A stretch of DNA of 25,342 nucleotides from Saprospiraceae bacterium (GCA_016708265.1 JADJGA010000015.1:1-25342), one strand, 5' to 3'; numbered from the stretch's first letter, positions 1 through 9,807 are shown. Program-made: numbers and translations. The notes: generated from the sequence alone by a model not told the origin.

Positions 1-177
1 TTCTTTCTGAAATGTGAATTTAAAAATAAATAGCAGTCAAACCTGACAAAAAAGACCAGGATTTGAGATAAAATGGCTTAATTGATTGTTTACAAATGAA
101 ATAATCATAAAAATTTAAATATTCATAACCAAACAGAATTAAAAAAATTGATTAATATTTTGATTATCAGGTGAATG

Positions 178-191
178 TAAACAATTGTTTA
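178..191. promoter_or_regulatory. Palindrome TAAACAATTGTTTA, possible operator
   Basis: This is a perfect 14-bp palindrome. The half-site ATTGTTTAC also occurs at 85-93, and its reverse complement GTAAACAAT is at 177-185, so the sequence is used more than once upstream of the transporter. It could be a regulator site for the locus. In such AT-rich DNA chance is a real alternative. Confidence 0.3.
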
Positions 192-214
192 GTTAGTTAA
201 TGGTTTGAAAGTGA

Positions 215-268
215 AAAGCCTGATTAGTGTACATATTATTATGTTAAGTTGATCAGGCTTTATTTTTA
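215..268 (+). terminator. Rho-independent terminator-like hairpin
   Basis: A perfect 10-bp stem, AAAGCCTGAT (215-224) with ATCAGGCTTT (252-261), has a 27-nt loop and is followed by a T-rich run (TATTTTTA). It probably ends a gene lying left of the window. A leader attenuator for the transporter at 497 is the alternative. The stem word ATCAGGCTT also recurs at 7017-7025. Confidence 0.5.
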
Positions 269-496
269 AGACGTGCACTTAGCATAAGGGTTTGATCAAT
301 TTAAGGTAATCCTCATAAGGCTAATTTAATCCTGTTGTTTCGGATATTAAGCATTTTTTACTGAAAACAGAATTGATTACAATTGATATTTCTTTTGCTA
401 TTGACCATAAGTCAGAAATTAGAATAGTCTCGAAACAATAAATTGGGATCTTAGTTTATTTTAGTACCCGGAAAAGTCAAAAATATTTAGAACATT

Positions 497-1448
497 ATGG
501 AAAATTTAAGTTTAAAAGAAAAAGTTGGGTATGCATTAGGAGATGGTGCTGCAAATATTGCATGGAGGGAGTAGCTACTTTTCTATTTATTTTTTATACG
601 GATGTTTTTGGAATAAATCCGGCTGCAGTAGGATTGCTTTTCCTGATAGCAAGATTTGGGGATGGAATTACTGATGTTATCATGGGAATAATATGCGATA
701 GAACAAATTCCAGATATGGTAAATTCCGACCCTGGATTTTATGGACAGCACTTCCTTTAGGGATAGTATTATCCTTGTTATTTACAAGTCCTGATTTAAG
801 CCTGATGGGGAAAGTTATTTACGCATACACCATGTACATTCTTTTACACTTGTTTACACAGCCAATAATATTCCATATGGTGCATTAATGGCTGTAATGA
901 CCGGTAACGATAAAGAACGGACAAACCTTGGTTCTTTCCGGATGGTAGGTGCATTCATTGGAGGCATGGTTGTTCAGGGTGCATTATTGTTTTTAGTAGC
1001 TTTTTTTGGTAATATTGATCCGGTAATTAATGTTGAAAAACTGGAAGATAAAAAATACCAGATTACGGTATCTGCAAATGAGGACATTGAAAATGTTAAT
1101 ATAAAGACTAAAGATGGGATTGCCTTGTTTGCCTGGTCTGAAAATCCGGCTGATGATACTGGCAACATACCCACTCAGGGAAAAAGTTTTTCAATAGAGG
1201 CCCAAAAAGAATATTCTTTCATTTTGACAGGAGAAGAAAACATTGAGGCAAATAAGATTTCTATAATAGATCAGAAAAGGGGTTACAGCAATGCCATTTA
1301 CCTTATGTCAATTTTCCTGTCTTTTTTTATGCTTATAACATTCTTTTCCACAAAGGAAAGAGTTCAACCTCCTAAAAACCAAAAAGCAAATTTAAAGAAA
1401 GACATAAAAGACCTGACCGGAAACAAGCCGTGGATTATACTCCTTGTT
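497..1448 (+). pseudogene. GPH-family MFS sugar:cation symporter, 5' part (interrupted by IS)
   Basis: This is the N-terminal half of an inner-membrane sugar importer of the glycoside-pentoside-hexuronide (GPH/MelB-like) MFS family. The start is ATG 497 (MENLSLKEKVGYALGDGAAN), typical of the family. Family features are the cytoplasmic loop DRTNSRYGKFRPW and NNIPYGAL in the fourth membrane segment. Two frameshifts are visible: near 567 (AGGGAG, probably AGGGGAG) and near 848 (TTTACAC, probably TTTAACAC). Between the fifth and sixth membrane segments (about 1015-1290) lies a hydrophilic insert of roughly 90 residues, unusual for the family and predicted to face the periplasm. The reading frame runs into the IS91-like element after PWIILL; the rest of the gene is at 3870-4510. 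Confidence 0.85.
1015..1290 (+). other. Extra hydrophilic domain inside the MFS transporter
   Basis: Between the membrane segment ending FLVAFFGN and the next one (AIYLMSIFLSFFMLITFF) there are about 90 polar residues with alternating beta-strand-like stretches (KKYQITVSANED, SFSIEAQKEYSFILTG). GPH transporters normally have a short loop here. By MFS topology the loop between segments 5 and 6 is periplasmic. Its function is unknown; a small beta-sandwich that contacts sugar or a periplasmic partner is an inference only. Confidence 0.6.
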
Positions 1449-1455
1449 GAACTAA

Positions 1456-1473
1456 ATCCCGCAAAAGCGGGAT
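1456..1473. repeat. Left-end hairpin of the IS91-like element
   Basis: ATCCCGC (1456-1462) and GCGGGAT (1467-1473) form a perfect 7-bp stem with an AAAA loop, about 10 nt inside the left boundary. IS91-family elements have subterminal hairpins at their initiation and termination ends, so this fits a processing signal. It lies just inside GTTGAACTA-A-ATCC (1446-1459), which is nearly repeated in inverted form at 3811-3824. Confidence 0.55.
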
Positions 1474-1536
1474 AGTACTGCAAAAATACCCGATTCTTTC
1501 TTAATATTCGGAATTAATAACAAAAAAAATTTGAAT

Positions 1537-2451
1537 ATGAGAAAGAAATCGGGCTTTACAGTTGTAGAACAGGCAATTGAGCTTGTTCCAGAGTTTAAAA
1601 ACGTGGTCCACAAAATGGAACAACAAGTAACATTGCGAGGACAAAGCAAAAGTACGTTAAATAATTATATTCGACGAATAGCATTAGTAGTAAATAATTT
1701 TGGCAGACTTCCTGAGCAAATTGAAGAAGAGGAGATAAATGAATACCTGGTTGGGTTGGCACGGGATCCGAGATCACCATCACGAAGCAGTTTTAAGCAT
1801 ATGGTATATGGATTGCGATATTATTTTCGGTTGATGGGGATGAATAAAATGCCATTGCATTGCCTTCATTAAAAAAAGACACCAAGCTCCCTGTGATTCT
1901 TAACCAGCAAGAGTTGAAAGAACTTTTGCAGCACCGACATTACTAAAACAAAGAATATTACTTACGTTGATATACTCAGCCGGACTACGAGGGCAGGAAG
2001 TTATAAACCTGAGGATATCAGATATTGATTTTGAACGAAAAACTATACATATACGGCAGAGTAAATACAAAAAGACCGGATAGTACCTCTGGCAGAAAGT
2101 ATGGCTATTGGACTGAAGAAATATCTCAAAGCAGAAAATCCGCACATATGGTTATTTAATGGCAAGGAACAAGATGGGCGATACAGCGTGAGAGGACTTT
2201 CATGGGTTATGCGGGAAAATTTAAAAAAGACATCAATAAGCAAAGAAGTAAACCTGCATTCACTACGGCATACGTATGCTACACATTTGTTGGAACAAGG
2301 TGTGAATATTGTAACGCTGAAGGAATTACTTGGGCATTCAGAAATCACGACCACGATGATCTATTTGCATATAGCTCAATGTGATTTGGTAAAAGCACAT
2401 AGTCCCCTGGACAGACTTTACAAGATCAGGAGCAATGCGGACAAAATATGA
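1537..2451 (+). CDS. Tyrosine recombinase/integrase of the IS (frameshifted)
   Basis: XerD-like tyrosine site-specific recombinase of about 305 residues. The N-terminal SAM-like DNA-binding domain includes KSTLNNYIRRIALVVNNFG. The catalytic domain has the first arginine in SAGLRGQEV (CGA 1988-1990), HSLRHTYATHLLEQG, LLGHSEITTT and the tyrosine in MIYLH. ATG 1537 (MRKKSG) is preferred over the in-frame TTG at 1531. Three single-base losses break the frame: near 1850 (before KNAIALPSLKK), near 1930 (before PTLLKQRILL) and near 2080 (before IVPLAES). It overlaps the transposase start by 17 bases, so the two are probably co-translated. It may assist resolution or insertion of the element; that role is inferred. 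Confidence 0.8.
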
Positions 2452-3555
2452 ACTTGCAGATGTAGTAAAACACTTTGGAAGTAAGCTGAGGGGAAATATT
2501 ACCCCATTACAAATCAAAGTGCTTGACAAAATATCACAATGCCGGACAGCCACATTAGGCGGGCATGAAGAAGTATGTGATAGATGTGGCACTGTACGCT
2601 ACAGTTATAACAGTTGTGGCGACAGGCATTGCCCGAAGTGTCAGTCAGCGAAACAGGCAAACTGGATTGAAGACTTAATTCAAAGTACATTGCCGGTTAA
2701 ACATTACCACATCATATTTACAGCACCACATCAATTGAACGCTATTGGTTTACATAACCAAAAAATGTATTATGATCTATTATTTTCAGCAGTATGGCAG
2801 ACGCTGTTATCATTTGGGTACACACATTACGGAGTTCTGAGCGGGGCAGTTGGAGTACTCCACACATGGGGTCAAAACCTTTCGCTACATCCCACATACA
2901 TTGTATTGTTCCGGCAGCAGGATTTACTATAACAGGAAAGTGGAAGAAAATCGGACATTCAGGCAACTATCTATATCCTGTCCATCAAATAAGTGAATCA
3001 TTTAAAGGGAGGCTGCTTGATAGTCTCAAAAGAGCCTTGCGAAAACGAAAAGAACTATCTGTGTTTTCTGAACAAATACAAAAAAAGCTACAAAACAAAG
3101 TGGGTGGTGTATTGCGAGCCGTCGCTGGCAGGGTCAGTACACGTGGTGAAATATCTTGGGCAATACACTCATCGTGTAGCTATTACCAATCAACGTATCC
3201 TCAATATTGCCAATGGTAAAGTGACTTTCATTGCAAAAGACTATCGGGATAATGCAATGAAGAAACCGGTTACCCTTGATGGAGTTGAGTTTTGCGAAGG
3301 TTTACACTGCATATTTTACCCCAACGCTTTATAAAAATCAGAAGATTTGGCATTTATAACCACACTACCAGACGAAAACTTGATTTGCAATATATTGAAC
3401 CGGACAAAACAATAGATGCAATAATAAAAAGGAACAGCTACCGGAAACAAATCTGCAACGACTCGAGAGGCTAACCGGAATAAATCCATGCCAGTGTCAT
3501 GTGTAAAGTAGGCAGGATGATAGTTGTCAGGAATTGCCCGGATACGTTCACCTGA
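2435..3555 (+). CDS. IS91-family Y2 (HUH) transposase (frameshifted)
   Basis: Rolling-circle transposase of about 373 residues. It opens with MRTKYELADVVKHFG, followed by a zinc-binding region (CDRCG, then CGDRHCPKCQ). The HUH metal-binding motif reads HPHIHCIVP once a missing C near 2890 is restored. The paired catalytic tyrosines are in KYLGQYTHRVAI (TAT 3152-3154, TAC 3164-3166). Next come FTLHILPQRFIKIRRFGI and a C-terminal Cys motif, GINPCQCHVCKVGRM, that is only seen after correcting shifts near 3430 and 3513. Other frame breaks lie near 3090 and 3290. With corrections the stop is TGA 3553-3555. Length and motif order match IS91 transposases. Confidence 0.85.
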
Positions 3556-3869
3556 TAGTTTGCTATATCACCAAAAAATACTTCAAAAAACTCATAATAA
3601 CTTCAAAAACCTATAAATAAGGTTATGGAAAAACTATGTCGTCAGACCAATTAAAACCTTAAAACGTGAATTATTTCGAATAAAAAAGTAGACTATTCAC
3701 AAAATAAGGACATGGCAAAAAGAACAATCAAAAAATCTATTTTTTGTTCCCAAATATCTCCCTCCGGAAAAAATAAAAACCAACATTAAGTACATAGATA
3801 ATTTAGGGTTGGATGTAGTTCAACCAGGAATAATCGCTGGGTCTTGTAGACCGCTCATATTCCTATTTA
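3556..3869. other. Non-coding right end of the IS91-like element
   Basis: About 310 bases between the transposase stop and the transporter resumption carry no convincing gene. It contains GGATGTAGTTCAAC (3811-3824), an inverted near-copy (13 of 14) of the left end, and a hairpin at 3840-3852. The replication origin of IS91-type elements lies downstream of the transposase, which fits this position. Confidence 0.55.
3840..3852. repeat. Right-end hairpin of the IS91-like element
   Basis: GGTCT (3840-3844) and AGACC (3848-3852) pair around a TGT loop, 17 nt inside the right boundary. Its position downstream of the transposase fits the origin-end (oriIS) hairpin of IS91-family elements. The stem is only 5 bp, so the call rests mostly on position. 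Confidence 0.45.
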
Positions 3870-4510
3870 TTATCGGATTGTTATTTAATGTTTATAATTC
3901 AATAAAGCAAGGTATAGTTGTAATTTATTTTACACACTACTTAAACAATCAGTTACTGGCAGCTACATTTATGGTGGGATTAATGCTTGCGTCAATTGCA
4001 GGAGCTATGCTAACTTCTCCGTTAGGGAAAAAATTTGGGAAACGTAATCTGTTCATCTATGCATTGATATTCTCAGGAGTTGTAAATTCATTGCTGTTTT
4101 TCTGTGGTCCCGATAACAATATCGCCATTTTTACTTTAGGAATAATATCAGAGATGGGAGCCGCTGTATTTCCGACATTGTTTTTTGCAATGCTGGGTGA
4201 TGCAGCCGACTATTCAGAATATAAAAACAAACGAAGAGCAACAGGACTTGTGTACTCTGCCGGATCTTTTGCGACCAAATTCGGAGGTGGTATTGCAGGT
4301 GCAATTATCGGATTTGTACTAGCTTCATTTCATTATAACGGACAGGATGAAATTGCTATTCAGGGTGCTATTCCGGGTATTATCATGCTTATGAGCTGGA
4401 TACCTGCGATTATTGCATTCATTGCAGCCGGTTTTATGACACTCTATCCTTTGACTCAAACGAAAATGGATGAAATCACAAATGAATTGAATAATAGACG
4501 AATAAACTAA
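3870..4510 (+). pseudogene. GPH-family MFS sugar:cation symporter, 3' part
   Basis: This is the C-terminal half of the transporter that begins at 497, resuming in frame with IGLLFNVYNSIKQG directly after the IS. The remaining membrane segments are clear, along with the family loop GKKFGKRNLF and the conserved MLGDAADYSEYKNKRRATGLVYSAGSF region (read as two pieces), which is diagnostic for GPH symporters. It ends DEITNELNNRRIN. The reading frame is open from 3809 because the IS end reads through, but those first codons are not transporter sequence. Without the IS the gene would encode about 530 residues and import glucan oligosaccharides or disaccharides with Na+ or H+. The GH94 gene starts 53 bases later. 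Confidence 0.85.
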
Positions 4511-4563
4511 CTTGCTTAAATCTCTTTTTGACAGATGTCTTTAAGAACAGAAAAAAAATAAAT

Positions 4564-7003
4564 ATGAAGTTTGGCTATTTTGATGATAAAAACCGGGAAT
4601 ATGTGATAACCAATCCTCAGACACCATGGCACTGGATAAATTACCTTGGAACTGAAGATTTCTTTTCACTTATCTCAAATACTGCCGGAGGATATTCTTT
4701 CTATAAGGATGCTAAATACCGGCGTTTAACCCGCTACCGATACAACAACGTACCCATGGATAACGGTGGTCGTTATTTCTATATAAAAGATGGTGAAACA
4801 TTATGGTCTCCGGGATGGAAGCCATGTAAAACCCCCCTTGATAATTACGAATGCAGACATGGGATGAATTATACTTCAATTGAAGGAGCAAAGACGGAGT
4901 CAATGTTAAGCTTCTCTTTTTGTTCCCCTGAAAACCCTCGCGGAAGTACAAAAGATGACTGTGACCAACAACACTTCTGATGTAAAAAAACTGAAACTGT
5001 TTTCATTTACCGAATGGTGTTTTTGGAACGCAGCGACAGACATGGAAAACTTCCAACGTAACTTTTCAACAGGAGAGGTTGAAATTGAAGGATCGGTTAT
5101 CTACCATAAAACCGAGTACCGCGAACGTCGCAATCATTACGCATTTTATTCAGTAAATACACCACTTAAAGGTTTTGATACCGACCGGGATTCATTCTTC
5201 GGTCTTTACAATGGTTTTGATGAGCCTCAGGTTGTGTTGGAAGGAAAATCAAAAAATTCAAAAGCTCATGGCTGGTCACCAATAGCTTCTCATCATATTG
5301 AAATTGAATTGAAACCTGGTGAATCAAAAGATTTTGTATTCGTTTTGGGTTATGTTGAAAACAAAGAAGAAGAAAAATGGGAATCTGAGAATATAATCAA
5401 TAAAACAATAGCTAAAAAAACTATTGACAGATTTGATACATCTGCAAAAGTAGATGCTGTATTTGCAGAATTGCATTCCTATTGGGATAAACTTTTAAGT
5501 GTTTACTCATTACATTCCGGTTATGAAAAACTCGACAGGATGGTAAATATCTGGAATCAATACCAGTGTATGATCACTTTTTGCTTTTCACGGTCGGCTT
5601 CATTTTTTGAAAGTGGAATTGGACGGGGAATGGGTTTTAGAGATTCAAATCAGGATTTGATTGGCTTTGTGCACCAAATTCCGGAAAGGGCACGTGAACG
5701 TATATTAGATATTGCTTCTACTCAATTTCCTGATGGTGCCTGCTATCATCAGTACCAACCCCTAAATAAACGGGGTAATAATGATATCGGCAGCGGATTT
5801 AATGACGATCCGCTCTGGCTTATTTTTGGGACAGTAAGTTATATTAAAGAAACGGGAGATTTCAGCATTCTGGATGAAATAGTTCCTTTCGATAACGATA
5901 TATCCATTGCCAGGTCATTATTTGATCATCTAACTGTTTCCTTTGATCATGTAGTAAATAATACAGGCCCTCATGGATTGCCGCTTATTGGCAGGGCCGA
6001 CTGGAATGACTGCCTGAATCTCAATTGTTTTTCAAACGATCCAAATGAATCATTCCAGACGACTGAGAACAAATCGGAAGGAACAAAGGCTGAATCACTA
6101 ATGATTGCAGGTCTTTTTGTCATATACGGTGGAGAATATATAGAGCTGTGTCAAAAACTTGGCAAGGAAAATGAAGCTTCCCGGGCCAAAACACATGTTG
6201 ACACAATGATTGCTGCTATTAAAAAACATGGCTGGGATGGCAAATGGTTTATCCGCGCATATGATTATTATGGTAATAAAATAGGCAGTAATGAAAATGA
6301 TGAAGGTAAAATATTTATAGAATCAAACGGAATGTGCACAATGGCAGGTATTGGCAAAGAAGAAGGTCTTTGTGAAATCGCATTGGATTCGGTAAAAGAA
6401 CATCTCGATACGCAATTCGGGATTGTATTGAACAACCCTGCTTACAGGAAATATTACATAGAATACGGTGAAATATCGAGTTATCCACCCGGATACAAAG
6501 AAAATGCAGGTATTTTCTGTCACAATAATCCCTGGATCATGATTGGGGAGACAAAACTTGGACGAGGGGATCAGGCCTGGGAATATTTCAGGAAGATTTG
6601 CCCTTCGTATCTGGAAGATATCAGCGAATTGCATAAAACGGAGCCATATGTATATTCACAAATGATTGCAGGCAAAGATGCATTTAAACCAGGTGAAGCC
6701 AAAAACTCATGGTTAACAGGTACTGCATCCTGGAATTTCTATACGATCAGTCAGTTTATTTTAGGTATTCAACCCGAATATGATGGATTAAAAATCAATC
6801 CCTGTATTCCTAAAAACTGGGATGGATTTGAAGTAACACGTAAATTCAGAGGTGTATTCTATAAAATCAAGTTTGTGAATAAAAACCATGTCAGTAAAGG
6901 AATTAAGAGTGTGGTTATCGATGGAAAAATATTTATTTCAAACTTAATACCAGTTTTTGAGGATGGCACCTCACATTCAGTAATAGTTGAGCTAGGCAAT
7001 TAA
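4564..7003 (+). CDS. GH94 phosphorylase, cellobiose phosphorylase-like (one frameshift)
   Basis: Cytoplasmic inverting phosphorylase that splits a beta-linked glucose disaccharide with phosphate to glucose 1-phosphate and glucose. It is about 812 residues, the usual length for cellobiose phosphorylase. From ATG 4564 (MKFGYFDDKNREYVI) the beta-sandwich N-domain is followed by the (alpha/alpha)6 domain with ESGIGRGMGFRDSNQDL, the FNDDPLWLI motif and the catalytic acid in GRADWNDCLNLN (GAC 6008-6010). No signal peptide is present. One T is missing from a T-run near 4918; corrected, the sequence reads FVPLKTLAEVQKMTVTNN. The motifs fit cellobiose phosphorylase best. Laminaribiose phosphorylases are also GH94, so substrate is uncertain in this beta-1,3-rich locus. 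It lies just downstream of the transporter and upstream of GH9. Confidence 0.88.
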
Positions 7004-7016
7004 AATTTTAACATTG

Positions 7017-7034
7017 ATCAGGCTTATCAGGTTT
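7017..7034. repeat. Tandem 9-mers ATCAGGCTT / ATCAGGTTT
   Basis: Two adjacent near-identical 9-mers lie 13 bases after the GH94 stop and upstream of the GH9 gene. The same word forms the right arm of the hairpin at 215-261. This could be a regulatory half-site or part of a weak transcript end. It is short, so chance is possible. Confidence 0.25.
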
Positions 7035-7110
7035 GAAAAAAAAAGGATCATTTAAAATACTTGTAAAAAATTTAAGCTAAAAAAAACCATACAAATTGAT
7101 ATTAACTTAA

Positions 7111-8867
7111 ATGGATAAAAACTTGAAGACTTATACAACTTTGTTTTTAATACTGGCAGTAATACTTAGCAATTATTGTACTTCTTCTGCAGTAAAACAA
7201 AAAAACAACGAAAAATTAAAACCAGATACCCTTGATCAAATACTTGTAAATCAGGTTGGTTATCAACCCAATTCCGTTAAAATTGCATTACTACGTTTTA
7301 AAACCGATAAGTTTGATGTTGTTAATGTTAAAAACGGCAGAGTTGTTTTTTCGGGAAAACCTGGTCAGTTTAAATACTGGCAACTGTCGGGGGACAGTAT
7401 TTGTATCGCTGACTTTTCTAAGCTTATCACTGCCGGCAAATACCGGATTTGTATAAATGAAACAATCTGTTCCTATGAATTTGAAATCAGTAATGAGATT
7501 TATAATGATATTACAAAAGCATCATTAAAAGCATTTTACCTGAACAGGTCGGGTTTTGAGCTAACTAAGGAATTTGCAGGTAAATGGGCAAGGCGGGGAG
7601 GTCATCCTGATACTTCAGTAATTGTGCACTCTTCAGCAGCCTCTGATAAAAGACCCGAAGGATTTATAATTTCCAGTCCGGGTGGCTGGTACGATGCCGG
7701 GGATTATAATAAATACATTGTCAACAGTGCAATCAGTACATACACTTTACTGCTTTTTCACCAGATGTATCCTGAGTATTGCAAAAATTTAAAAATCAAT
7801 ATACCGGAAAGCCACAATAAAATTCCAGACGTATTGGATGAACTTTTAGTGAACCTTCGATGGATGCTGACGATGCAGGACCCGCTGGATGGTGGTGTTT
7901 ATCACAAGCTGACAAATAAAAATTTCTGTGATTTTATAATGCCGGAAAAAGCAACTGATCCCAGGTATGTTGTTTCAAAATCTACTGCAGCTTCTCTCGA
8001 TTTTGCTGCAACTATGGGTATGGCATCCAGGGTATTTGAGAGAAGTGAATTTCCTCAATTAAAAACCCTTGGTAAAGTTTGTCTCGAAGCAGCAAAAAAA
8101 GCATATTCTTGGGCAAAAGCCAACCCTGCATTATATTATAAAAATCCTTCGGATATTTCAACAGGTGCTTATGATGACACTGAACTTGATGACGAATTTT
8201 TCTGGGCGGCTACAGAACTAGCATTAGCTGATAATGATTTGTCACTGATCCCGAAAAAGCTTTTGGAAGCACATAAAGTTATGGTTCCATCATGGGATTA
8301 TTCAGGAATGACAGGGATTTTATCACTTTCACTTTCTGACAAGCCCAAAGCTGCTGAATATAAGAAAATAGCTCAAAAAATACTGCTAGGATATGCAGAC
8401 AAACTGGTTAATGTTTCGGAAAATTCTCCTTATAGAGTAAGTCTTGATTTTTTTAAATGGGGCAGTAATTCAGATGTAGGTAACATGGCAATTATTAAAC
8501 TGATCGCATATAAGATCAGCGGAGATATAAAATATTTAGCGTCTGTTCAGTGCGATGTTGATTATTTACTTGGACGAAATGCGACTGGATATTGTTTTGT
8601 AACGGGTTTTGGAGAAAAAGAATCATGAATATCCATCACAGACCTTCAGGCGCAGATGGAATATCAGATCCTTGTCCTGGTTTTTTGGCCGGGGGACCAA
8701 ACACTATAGTTTTAAATGACTGTCCTCAGATTAAACGTTCAGAGTTTCCTGCTAAATCATTTTCCGATGCTGAATGCAGCTATTCGACCAATGAAGTAGC
8801 TATAAACTGGAATGCACCATTATTCTTTGTTTTAGGTGCAATGGATTCATTAAACAGATATAAATAG
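7111..8867 (+). CDS. GH9 endoglucanase with N-terminal Ig-like domain (one frameshift)
   Basis: Exported glycanase of about 585 residues, likely endo-acting on beta-1,4 or mixed beta-1,3/1,4-glucan. An N-terminal signal (LFLILAVILSNYC) may be a lipoprotein signal at Cys 23, though Tyr at -1 is unusual. A CelD_N-type Ig-like domain spans about residues 42-130 (ILVNQVGYQPNSVKIALL). The GH9 (alpha/alpha)6 domain has the catalytic aspartate pair in GGWYDAGDYNKY (Asp 195 and 198). A frameshift near 8620 separates the last 80 residues, which hold the conserved HHRPS histidine and the acid glutamate in STNEVAINWNAP (GAA 8793-8795). All catalytic residues are present, so the enzyme is probably active. 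It sits 107 bases after GH94, fitting a shared operon. Confidence 0.88.
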
Positions 8868-8992
8868 AAAAATAACTAATAGAATTATAAAGTTTGGGAA
8901 TTTATTTTTTAAAAACGAGTAAGTCTTATTTATGATTTTATATTTTATTCATTATTTTTACACCTTTTTCAAAATTAAAGTTAAATGCGAAA

Positions 8993-9730
8993 ATGACTGA
9001 ATTTATAGAGGACGATCACATATCAGTAGATTGTGTAATTTTTGGATTTGATTTTGAAAATCTGAATGTACTACTTGTAGAAAGAACTTTATTTGATGAT
9101 AATAATGAAGTAGTTTTTTCAGATTTAACTCTTACCGGCAATCACATTTACCGGCATGAAGACCTTGATGATGCAGCTAAGAGGATTTTATTTAATCTGA
9201 CCGGACTTGAAAATATTTATATGGAGCAATTTCACACTTTTTATCATCCCGACAGATTAAAAGCAAAAAATGATGTATTATGGATAGAATCTATCGGAAA
9301 AAATCCCGATTCAAGAGTTATCACAACATCTTACTTTTCAATGTTAGACAAAAATAAAATTAAACTAGTAAAAAAAGATAGAAATGTAGCCTGGTATCCG
9401 GTAAATGAGGTCAAGGAACTGGCTTATGATCATAAATTAATACTTGATAAAGCTCTTGATTCCCTGAGACTGAAACTGGCACACGAACCGATTGCTTTTG
9501 AACTGCTGCCAACAAAATTCTCCATCTCACAGCTGCAAAGAGTATACGAAGTGATCATGAATGATAAATATGACCGAAGAAATTTCAGGCGCAAAGCTTT
9601 ACGAATGAAATATCTGATAGAGCTAAAGGAAAGGCAAACGGATGTAAAACACATTCCTGCCAAATTATATATGTTCAGTAAAGATGTATATGATGTTGTA
9701 AAGTCTGATTATATAAATTCTTTAATTTAA
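8993..9730 (+). CDS. Nudix-type sugar-responsive transcriptional regulator
   Basis: A 245-residue regulator with a Nudix-fold N-terminus (SVDCVIFGFDFENLNVLLVE) and a C-terminal winged-helix region (LLPTKFSISQLQRVYEVIM, then DRRNFRRKALRM). This is the architecture of NrtR and of the Bacteroides arabinose regulator AraR. The Nudix box is degenerate: G, E and R positions survive (GNHIYRHEDLDDAAKRIL), but the REUxEE glutamates are replaced, so it should bind a sugar ligand rather than hydrolyse a nucleotide. It lies between GH9 and GH3 on the same strand and probably controls this locus. No operator was identified directly upstream; a -7-like TATAAAGTTTG near 8887 has imperfect spacing. Confidence 0.82.
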   Translation: MTEFIEDDHISVDCVIFGFDFENLNVLLVERTLFDDNNEVVFSDLTLTGNHIYRHEDLDDAAKRILFNLTGLENIYMEQFHTFYHPDRLKAKNDVLWIESIGKNPDSRVITTSYFSMLDKNKIKLVKKDRNVAWYPVNEVKELAYDHKLILDKALDSLRLKLAHEPIAFELLPTKFSISQLQRVYEVIMNDKYDRRNFRRKALRMKYLIELKERQTDVKHIPAKLYMFSKDVYDVVKSDYINSLI

Positions 9731-9807
9731 AATCCGACACTTATATATTATAAGATCAATATGTGTAAAATTTTATGTAATTTTTATCAATTTAAATGAA
9801 TTGAAAA

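Larger units (their letters stand above)
1..496. other. Non-coding upstream region
   Basis: No reading frame of useful length is present. The stretch is very AT-rich and holds a terminator-like hairpin (215-268), a 14-bp palindrome (178-191) and a separate inverted half-site of it (85-93). No exact TAnnTTTG Bacteroidota -7 box was found by eye upstream of the transporter start at 497. Confidence 0.6.
1447..3869 (+). mobile_element. IS91-family insertion element with tyrosine recombinase and Y2 transposase
   Basis: A 2,423-bp element splits the MFS transporter. Joining 1446 to 3870 gives CTC CTT GTT ATC GGA, which restores the frame as PWIILLVIGLLFNVYNS with normal family spacing. The left target is CTTG (1443-1446), the complement of CAAG, one of the tetranucleotides known for IS91 insertion, and no target duplication is seen; both are typical of IS91 rolling-circle elements. 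A 2-bp TT ambiguity means the ends could be 1449 and 3871. A hairpin lies near each end (1456-1473, 3840-3852). The element carries a tyrosine recombinase (1537-2451) overlapping a Y2 transposase (2435-3555). Both have frameshifts in this sequence. Confidence 0.85.

Noticed and set aside
974..1174. Minus-strand open frame of 66 codons inside the transporter
   Set aside because: It is antisense to the hydrophilic insert of the transporter, has no family features and is best seen as a shadow frame.
3825..3869. Possible imperfect duplicate of transporter sequence at the right IS end (reads GSCRPLIFLFI next to GNKPWIILLV)
   Set aside because: Identity at the DNA level is only about half over 33 bases. 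The frame-restoring junction at 1446/3870 explains the transporter completely without it.
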